A stretch of DNA of 64,000 bases from Ostrinia nubilalis (Eukaryota; Arthropoda; Insecta; Lepidoptera; Crambidae). This document shows, piece after piece, positions 55,184 to 64,000 of this stretch. The stretch's first letter is position 1. Each line of letters opens with the position of its first letter. Made by a program: the position numbers and the translations under genes. The notes below the pieces were generated by a model. It made no database searches and was not told the DNA's origin. It saw nothing but the letters and a program-made list of their open reading frames with translations. Where the stretch lies: the NCBI RefSeq assembly GCF_963855985.1, contig NC_087099.1, positions 2,758,001 through 2,822,000 of the forward strand. The letters are read 5' to 3'.

Positions 55184-57243
55184 ACGTGTGCCAAGCGCGT
55201 GCCGAATTTTCGATTGCCGATTATCATTGTATGACTTGCAGTCCGGTAACGATGTAGTGTATTTAGTTTCCGAATGTTTAAAGCACAAATACGTTAGCCG
55301 TGTGTTATTTATTCGTCTTTATTAACAACGATTGGATTCGTCGAAGGAGACGCCTCCTCCGTGTCTGGTGGCGGTGAGAAGCCTAATCAAAGACTGAATT
55401 TACGGTATTACATAGTGCATTTGTGCGTGTGTGTACCTAACGTAGGTATATTGCTCATCGTATCAAAGGCTAGAGATTCATTGCGGTCTATTGACTATTA
55501 TTTAAATAAAAATTAAATTATCAAAGACTTAATTTTATTTAATAGGTAAACCCACCATACTACCTGTACTACCTTGTAGAACACAAAGTTTCCACATACC
55601 CAATTCAAGTCTACTTGACTACTAAGGGGGCGTCCATAAATTACGTGAGGCTTTTAGGGGGGGGAGGGGGTCAACGAAAACCTCACTAAATCTCACGTGG
55701 GGGAGAGGGGGGGTCTCGGAAAATATCACGTAATTTTTCCCGCAAGAAATAGAGTAAAATTGCCAGAAAACTGGGTTATTGAAGTAAAAAAATGAAAAAA
55801 ATAAAATATGATGATAATGACAATTTATTCTAAACCGTCTCATCAAATTAAACTAAAAATGCCTCCATCTGCATTTGTGAACACTAAAGATGTAGAATAA
55901 ATCTCGAAATTAAGAAAATTCGAAATTAAAAAAAAACGTCACCGGCATCGCTTTGAGAGATTTTGGATGGTGCTGGTTGGTTAGAGTAGGCGCTGGAACG
56001 GTAGGGGAAGTGGACTGATATCCTCCTACGGAAGGTTGACTTTAACTTTGACTTTGACTTTGTAGCCTAAAACCAAACATCTAATATTAGAATTCAATGA
56101 TTTCCATTGTTTTCCATAGAACATTAGGAAGTTAATCAAATTAATGATTATTGATTAATGATTAACAAATTAATCCTGATTATGATTACTTTTTTAATCA
56201 TGATTATTTTAATCAAATTAATTAATTTATTAAAAAATTAATTGATTTGTGCCAACACTGGTGTCCACCCTACCAAAATAGGTACCTATAAATTTTGTTA
56301 GCTCTTTAGAAGCTTTGTCTCTGTTCCGTTTCTTTACTCATATGCTTTTAGTACATTTTTTAACTATTAGTTTACATTTTATTAATATTTAACCATTAGT
56401 AGCAAAATTTTACAATTAGTTATTTTAACTATGAATCAAAAAACTGGTCCTAGGTTGAAGCAATTGCTTGTCTTACTAAACGACGGGAAGCTACGGAACC
56501 CTGCACTGCGCGTGGCACGACACTGGGTTATTGATTTTTTCATATAAATCTAATAGAATTGAAGCATCTATAGGCATTGCAAAATAGGCATTTTATTAAA
56601 TATCACGTGAGATTAGGGGGGTGGGGGAGGGGGTCAGGCAAAATCTCACCAAATCTCACCAAGGGGGGCGGGGGGGTTGAAAAATGGCCAAAATTGTCTC
56701 ACGTAATTTATGGACGCCCCCTAACCACGTGACTGTGCGCGGAAAGTTATCAATATCATAGTCATAGCAAACTTAGCAAAGTTACCGTGATGCGATAGCG
56801 CGATGTCGGTGGATTCGATGCCTAGGTTGGGCAACACAAAGTAATGATAAAATACATTTGTGATTTTCTCCTCATAGCAATAGAAAGAAAGATCAAATAA
56901 TGCTAAACAGCATATAAGAAGAAAATCTCAAAGTAATATTCGAATAGAAAAAAAATATTTCGGTATAAGTTGTTACTTCTTCAGTGGCCATGACCATGAC
57001 CAAAAACAAAGAATATCTCGATTATAATCAAATAATAATCGTTCCATCGATGATGTCACAGATAAGGATTAGAGGATGATGTACTGTTTCAGGACGTATA
57101 TTGCAAATGTCAGAAATGTCACAAATGTCAAAAATTGACCCTCGCTGTGCGTTTTCATAAATATTTTGGAAATGATCGTTTTTACATTAAACTGATCGTT
57201 TTAAGTCATTTTTTAGATATTTTTTGAGGCCCTATTTTCAATA
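55184..57243. other. Intergenic region with a TAA-flanked DNA transposon
   Basis: 55184-55625 is the 3' UTR of the kinase, with AATAAA at about 55505. 55626-56721 is a mobile element (separate entry). 56722-57243 is AT-rich upstream sequence of the RNFT gene, with no gene seen. Confidence 0.6.
55626..56721. mobile_element. Non-autonomous DNA transposon with GGGGGCGTCC ends
   Basis: Inverted ends GGGGGCGTCCATAAATTACG and CGTAATTTATGGACGCCCCC, with TAA on both sides (55623-55625 and 56722-56724). Subterminal G-rich runs (GGGGGGGGAGGGGGT; GGGGGGCGGGGGGGT) alternate with TCTCACGT and CTCACCAAATCTCACC words. The interior is AT-rich with ATTAATGATTA repeats and no transposase. A 3-bp TAA duplication would fit PIF/Harbinger-type elements, but this is tentative. 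Confidence 0.75.
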
Positions 57244-59623
57244 ATGGCCCAATCTAATCAAGTGACATTGAATATCGAAGATGAGGCACCCACTGAGAGC
57301 CCACCGCGAAACAACGCATTACACAGACTTGACTCAGTTTCCAGACCAGTGCTTCCTAATAGAAATAACTTAGGTTTCGGTGACCGTTTGAATAATGTTT
57401 TTAGAGAAATCCGGCCGCTCGTTGAACATGCTCGTATGGTAAGTATGACCAATTAGTGCTTAAAAATCGCGATTAATGCAACACACTTTCCTAAGAGAAA
57501 ATTTCTAGAAACTGAATTATTTATGTGTTCATTTTTTCACCTGACATATTGTGCTTCAGGGTAATAATGCCAGATTATCTTTGCCAACTTGGTTGCCGCG
57601 AACCACTCCTGGCACTCATCAAGTAGGGGAGGGAAGCTTACAACGGCCACAAAGCTCCATAGCACATGTGAACCTTGGGCCTGGGGCTCAAACCTATGCT
57701 GTGACGGACCGCGGCACGACGCCTACGAACCGGGCCGCGTCAGCCAGCCACGGGCTCAGCAACAGTCCATCAAATGACTCAAACTTATCTGAACATGGCC
57801 CCGATCACCCTGAGATCAATGTTTCTGTGAACCCTGCCAACAATAACAACATCCATGACAATGCTGATAATGACAGTCAAAGTGAAGATGGCACACAACA
57901 GGTAAAATATGTTTTCCTTTTGTATGGTTATTAGGTAGTTACTGATATTCTAATACCTCATAATGAACCATGACTTGCCTTAACAATGTTTTCATGCTAT
58001 AACTTGTTAAGGTTAAAAATAAATTCTAGTTACTTGTATAAGTAATATTTTCAAGACAACAGTAGTTCTGAGAAATAATGATAAGCTTTCCTAAGTACAT
58101 TATTCCATCTTATTACTATCTTTTTTATGGCTACAAGTTAATTAATGGAGGGAATAAGATATAACATCTTTGTATTATTTCTTATCATTATTTGGATCAT
58201 ACTTTGTTGCAGGTGGTGGATGTCCGAGCAACATTAAACCTGCTGATACGCTATGCCCCATTCTACTTCTTGCTCTTCATAAAGTTCATGTATGATAGCA
58301 GGGAAGGTCTCTTCACTTTTATCATACTGTTTTGTACATTTACACATAGCAACAGTTTAGTTAGGAGGTAAGAAAATTGTGTAACAATTAAATCATGGAC
58401 TATTTGATTAATTGTAAATATTTGAACAAAGCAGCAATGTTATAATTTGGTTTTTTTTTTATATTTCAGAGAACATGGAAAACAAATGAACAGAAGCATA
58501 GTAGCATTATTTAGTGAATTAGCTTTCTCTGCCAGTTGTATTGTCATTGTTCACTTTCTGTTTGGGCATGGAAAGTTACTGCCCAATATGGTGATGTTCC
58601 CTGCATACACAGATCCTATTGATGTATGGGAACTGTTATGGCTTGTAGTGCTTACAGATTTAATAGTTAAGATCATCACTGTGGACATCAAAATTTTGGT
58701 CACAATGATGCCTGCATTTATATTGCCATTCCAGAAAAGGGTAAATATTTTAACTACACTGGTTTGTAACCAGTTACAATTATATTAGTCTGTCTTTTAT
58801 TTAATACTAATGAAAAATCATTTACAGGGTAAAGTATACTTATTCACTGAAGCAGTATCTCAACTGTACCGTTCCCTCCTGACCATCCAGCCATGGATAT
58901 TTTACTTGATGCAGTCCTATGAAGGCTCTGAAAAGATGGTGGGGATGTTTCTTACATCTATCTATGTGATTGCCAAGATAGTGGAGGTACTTGTGAGATT
59001 GAGGCTGTTCAAAAATGCCACCTGGACTTTATTACAGAGTGTGGTAAGTTATTTGTTTTCTAATTCCAACCAAAGTTAGCATTTTCTATTGTTAGTAATT
59101 TTGTCTAATCTGATACTAAAGTAACTTGGTGTAATAAACATTGCTATTGCTACAAAATATCATTCAAATTCAAATATTTATTTGCACAATTGTTTCATAT
59201 AATCTTTATCAGTTTAATTCATTGAAATCAATGAATTATCCAATCTCATACCACAAACTAGCCTTTAGCTTCTTAATTTTTTTAGTTATCAACTAACCAA
59301 TGTACATGGTTCACGAAAAAGTCTGTTACCATTGTCCTGTGAGGCTCATTAATTTTCTTCATTTGAATAAAAAACATTATTATTATCAGAATCTGGGGAC
59401 GAAGCCGACTGGCGAGCAGCTAATGTCAGCGGGAGACTCGTGTCCGATCTGCCACGACGACTACACGACGCCGGTGCGCCTCGGCTGCAGCCACATCTTC
59501 TGCGAGCTCTGCATCTCGGCCTGGCTCGACCGCGAGCACACCTGCCCGCTGTGCCGCGCCAAGGTCGCCGAGGAACCCACCTGGAGGGACGGATCCACCA
59601 CGTACGACTTCCAACTGTATTGA
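57244..59623 (+). CDS. RING finger and transmembrane domain-containing protein (RNFT1/RNFT2 family), 6 exons
   Basis: A membrane E3 ubiquitin ligase; human RNFT1 acts in ER-associated degradation. Exons 57244-57438, 57560-57901, 58213-58367, 58470-58740, 58828-59043 and 59390-59623 join to 470 residues (human RNFT1 435, RNFT2 444). Residues 1-179 are polar, Asn/Ser-rich and poorly conserved. About 186-385 hold five or six hydrophobic segments (YAPFYFLLFIKFMY, LFTFIILFCTFT, ELAFSASCIVIVHFLF, LLWLVVLTDLIVKII, ILVTMMPAFILPF, FLTSIYVIAKIVEVLV). The C3HC4 RING is at 411-448: CPICHDDYTTPVRLGC, SHIFCELC and CPLC, all ligands present. The last 20 residues (WRDGSTTYDFQLY) match the family end. Exon 6 is GC-rich. 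RNFT1 versus RNFT2 cannot be decided. Confidence 0.9.
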
Positions 59624-62600
59624 AGCTCTGGTAATTTTGCTGTTACGTTCCGCACTGCGCGTTTAATCCATCTTTGTTGGATAGTGAGTATGTATTAAAA
59701 GTTCTATCTACCATCAGTACTATCTGGCCCATGTATTTATATCGACTTGCTTTTAAAACTCACTTTTGTTAGATATAAAAATATAAGATTCCTTGTTATG
59801 ATGAAGCAACTTTTTTTGTTAGCCAATGCGATAGATTAACATCTTGTTTAATTAGAGCTAGCATGATCACTTAATCCATTACGTAAGGGGCTATTCTGTA
59901 TCTAGACCTTCCATTTTATTTCTTTTAAATGATTGAACTCTTTTGGACCTGATCTGATTATCTCATGTTTGAAAGAGGAAGAATCGCATTATTTTGTTAA
60001 TAGTAAATGTACTTTTGATATCCAATTTTAGAATAATTAATTAACTATCGCAATTTTGTATTTACAAATTGCTTTTTATATATTTATGTTTTTTATTTTA
60101 ATTTATATTTCTTAATTACTGTTATACATCTTTAAAAAAAAAAGAAATATCCTTTTCTTATTATCGTATTTTTCTCAATTGATGATGATTTACATTATTT
60201 ATAACTGTTTATTAACTCAACAAGATAAATGATAGTATACATCCAGAAGTGGGCTATTGGCGCTATTGCATATAATTTAATCACGACAATCACGTGAAGA
60301 TGATTCAAAATGTTCAATTCACTGCTATTAAAGTAATACAAGACAAAGAACAAAGGCAAGAGATAAAAGACACTAATGACGAATGCTTTTACCACAAATA
60401 TTTAGTCTTTGTAAATATTATTTTTTTGATTGAACTATGAATTATTACATATAAAAAGAATGTACATAACTGTTACAAATTATTTTTATTTAGTATACAA
60501 TACATATTGCATATTATATTGATTTCCTCATCAGTTATTGATATTCAATATATCTATTATTTATAAAATGTCTTTAATTCTTCATCTTTTCTGGCCGTTA
60601 TTGTTATTTTATATAAAATATGAATTCACCAAAAGTGAAAATGTTTTTGTTACTTTATTTATATCATCATATTGCTGCTGTTAAGCTTTGAAAAATGCAG
60701 CTAAGTAAAGCTAAGTTTTATAAAAGCTGCTGATGTATTTGTTACAAGATATAAATATAAATGTAGTAATTAAAAATTGTTTCTCTAAATTCTAACTGTT
60801 GCTTCTCTCTGTGTCCTTCCAATCTATTTAGATATAAAATTAATGTGCTGTTTCAAGTAGATGTTAGCTTTAGTAATTAAAAGTTGCTCATTTTGCCAAA
60901 ATTATAAAAGCTGTCCTTTGACAACCGTCAATCAGGGTAAACTAGTGGTAGTGTATAGGAGCTAGAAGCACATTATAGCCTTCACGCCATTTGAAGCAGA
61001 CATACATTTATTTTAAATGAATAATAATTTCCATTGCCCTGGTTGACATGTAAAAAATTATCAGAATTGTACAAAAATTAAGTCAAGTAACATTCTTCAA
61101 GTCTCAAGTCTTTGATGGCTGTAGCTCAAGAAATATTGGATACATTATATTTTTTTAAGATTCCAGTGTGTGATATAAGTAACTATTAATATTTTAATGT
61201 TAATGTAACATTTTAACTCTTTTTCTTGTGAATTTATTTTGGAATGAACTAAATTATTATGTAGTACCTATGACTGTATGATTATAGGTGACTATAATGA
61301 TAAAGGGCCTAAACAAATATTTAATGTATTTTTTTGTAAATATTATCTTTACGGTTCAGTAAAAGGCAATTGAATACAGACTCATTCTAAGGTCAACATC
61401 ATTCATGTGTGAGTACAGATACGTGTCTGTTTAAGATATTTTTTTCAGAACTTGCTTGATGAATAGACTCTTTTGGTAAAAAGATGTAGTTTTGCACAGA
61501 TTTGGTAGTGTTGAGTATCCAAAAAAGAATTTGTTGTGTAAATATAAAAAATAATATTAGGGGGTCAATTGGCATATAAAACGATTTAAATAAATTAAGT
61601 AAGGAGAAACATAAAAGAGTAGAAAAAAATATTGTTAATTAAAACATTATTAACAATATTTTTTTCTACTCTTAGAATTGATTTCTCTCTATTTAGAATG
61701 GATGATTGTGAATCTATTGTGTGATTATACCCCTTCCTTTATTTGAAATATGTATTAAATTTTCCGTACGGTTCCTCTTCCATATTACGTTCACTTACGC
61801 AGCTTCGCTAGCCGTGATGATCATTAAAGGCCATAAGTAAATGATTCAATATAAATAACGCCGCATCTTTTAGGGCTTCTCTGTTTATAAGTGCTATTAT
61901 CACTTGCCCTGACAAGGCCGCTCATTATCGCATTTATCTTAAAAAAATCACTTATTCCAGTTCCAAAACCCAGAAAGCCAAAATATTATTAAAATTTGTA
62001 AATACCTTACCTGTCAATAATATATTTTATGTATATTTTTAGAAATAATAAGCGTAATGTGATATGTTTTAGCTACCCTGTATATTATTTATTTATATAT
62101 TATGCATGAAGCAGATTAAACATTAATATAGTTGTTTAAGGTAATGAATCTTCTTTATTTTCAATAATTGGTTATTTTATTTTTACGCCTGCATAAATAT
62201 TTTGGTCAAGCTACGCACATGCAGTTAAAATTGTCAAGAGCTAACCAAGTTAAACCTTTCCATTATAATCTCACAGCAAATTACACAACACTGAATTTGT
62301 GTAGCCAACTTAGAACCTGTTAAATGTATTTATGATTATTTTTATATCTCTTGACAGATAATAAGGATCAGCATTCTGTGAATTTTTGTGTACACTGCCG
62401 GTAATATGTATGCTCTCATGTAGGTACTTATTACATTTATTTACAACATTTACAAATATTAATTTGCATTGTGTTTATTTATTTTTTTATATTTATGAGT
62501 GCTTGTTATTACTACATAATATTCATTATTATTTTAATATTATCATCGTACCGTTTATTAATTTTGTTTAGAGCGTTATAGTACTGTTTTACCGAATAAA

Positions 62601-64000
62601 TGCTTTGTCAGTTTCTCTCAATGTAAATATCGCTGTGAGGGAAAAAGACAAGTGTTTTAGTAATAACAATGTTATATTAATATTTTAGATTTTCACAAAA
62701 GAGCGTTACACCTTAATATAATACGTATTAGTCAGTTTCGTTGTTTATTATTGTGAATGTATTTCGTAAAAAATATTTAAATTCGAAGTCTGTATGTTCA
62801 TTAGAATCAGGGTTGTCCATGACATTCCAGAATGCAAAGTGTATTCTATTCTTTTGATATAATTAAAAACAAAAAAACTAAGTTTTTTTCGTTAAAAAGA
62901 CTTTATAATTGCAGTTTTTGTTGGTGGTTGGCTTATAAAATAAAAATTGATTGAATACAGTTTTCTACCAAAAAAGGCACCAATTTAGCCGTATATCTAA
63001 AAAAATTGTAAAAAGTAATATTATGAGCTTCATTTATCTTTGTAAATATAATAAAATGAATTAATGATAGCCTAAAATATGCTATACGAAATATGACATT
63101 GTTGAATTATAGAAACAATAAAAGTGTGTTTCAAACTAAGTAAGTACTGTAAGTCTAAAAATATAATTCTATGTAAAATATTTTTGTAGGAGCGTTGCCT
63201 ACTAAATCCTATGAAATATGGGTGTATTGTATAATCGTCCAAACATAAAATAAAGATGTTAAGAAACAAGTAGTCACATTTTTTATTTTATTTTACTACG
63301 TCTCCTTTACTAGTAAAGAAGACCGATAAGAATAATTATTGAGGAATTCAGTATAATATAATAAAATAAATGATAGATTTAATCACATTTTAATCATAGT
63401 TTACATTTTATATAATTCACATAACGTAATAATTATCACTTAACATTACTTTTTGCCTACAAACGTGAAAAATTAAATAATTTAGATCATTAATAGTAAT
63501 TATTATTCAAAGTATCACAAATATCGGATAGAGTAACACTGCACTGTAAGCGCGAAGCATCTATCGTAGCGGGGCTGCCAACTTCAGATTGGGGCCTTAC
63601 AATACTTATCTAGTCGTGTGCTTACTTCGAATCGATACACTCTTATATTGGCACAAAGATTGGTGCATCAGTGGACAAATACTCTATCGAGAGACGGGGA
63701 GCATGCGACCTCATCATGTTCACTACGCTAGTACACTCCGGGAAGCGGCGTCCGCACTAGGGCACATCTGTCGTTGCACGATTCATTAATACTATTTCCG
63801 TTCGGATCACATCTACGTTCTCCACTGCGGCTTTCGAAACATACTCATCGGACTGCGGGACTAGAGTGCGGTGCGTCAGCGCAAAACGCATCTCGCTTCT
63901 GCTTTCTAACTCTCAATAAAACTATCAATCATATTTTTACACAACTGAGAAATTACGTATAGAGTATTTCGATCAATTTCAATCATTTTCACTTCAAACG
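59624..64000. other. AT-rich 3' region, no gene recognised
   Basis: Begins with the RNFT 3' UTR, which may be long; many poly(A) signals occur (for example AATAAA at 62595). A perfect hairpin lies at 61615-61673 (AAGAGTAGAAAAAAATATTG with ATTAAC continuing). From about 63540 the sequence becomes GC-richer and might be the edge of another transcription unit, but no frame or splice pattern supports a call. Confidence 0.5.
61615..61673. repeat. Perfect AT-rich hairpin
   Basis: Arms 61615-61639 and 61649-61673 are 25 bp each with a 9-nt loop (TAAAACATT). Probably within or beyond the RNFT 3' UTR; possibly a small MITE. Confidence 0.6.

Noticed and set aside
63540..63962. GC-richer stretch that might be an exon of a further gene
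   Set aside because: No splice-consistent frame or recognisable protein on either strand.

Overview
The window is nuclear DNA from an insect, almost certainly a moth or butterfly (Lepidoptera). Spliced genes with short GT/AG introns, GC-rich exons in an AT-rich background, tRNA-derived SINEs and many hairpin MITEs of types common in lepidopteran genomes point there; the species cannot be named from sequence alone.

Layout: 1-1709 holds no gene I can support. A ten-exon CCT1 (TCP-1 alpha) gene occupies 1710-9346 (+). Its intron 8 carries a decayed tandem array of partial exon-8 copies, broken by DNA transposons, and its last exon plus about 1.5 kb of 3' sequence is duplicated exactly in tandem (9004-10860 and 10861-12717). 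From 12808 to 31478 lie two almost identical, full-length RNase H-encoding LINEs, head to tail and flanked by a single 14-bp target-site duplication. The second LINE is split by a 7.3-kb unit with identical 277-bp LTR-like ends and no coding capacity (20168-27485). BPHL (31723-33779, +) then converges on warts/LATS (35178-44478, -). The introns of warts hold a hAT-like element, two SINEs, nested foldbacks and pogo-like MITEs. Further right are pretaporter/TXNDC5 (46126-47980, +), ARL6IP4 (48605-49381, -), prefoldin subunit 6 (50083-50457, +), an EcKL/CHK-type small-molecule kinase (52341-55183, +) and an RNFT-family RING membrane protein (57244-59623, +). 59624-64000 is AT-rich and has no recognisable gene.

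The host genes are mostly housekeeping: cytosolic chaperoning (CCT1, and prefoldin 6, which hands clients to CCT), ER thiol chemistry (prtp), ER-linked ubiquitination (RNFT), RNA processing (ARL6IP4), growth control (warts), ester hydrolysis (BPHL). They do not form an operon or evident cluster.

The most unusual content is mobile: the non-coding LTR-flanked unit with hairpins just inside its 5' repeat and internal short-repeat families; the tandem LINE pair; and the exon-8 array, in which one copy has gained a plausible in-phase splice acceptor. All exon limits were read by eye from GT/AG sites and family knowledge; no alignment or search was run.
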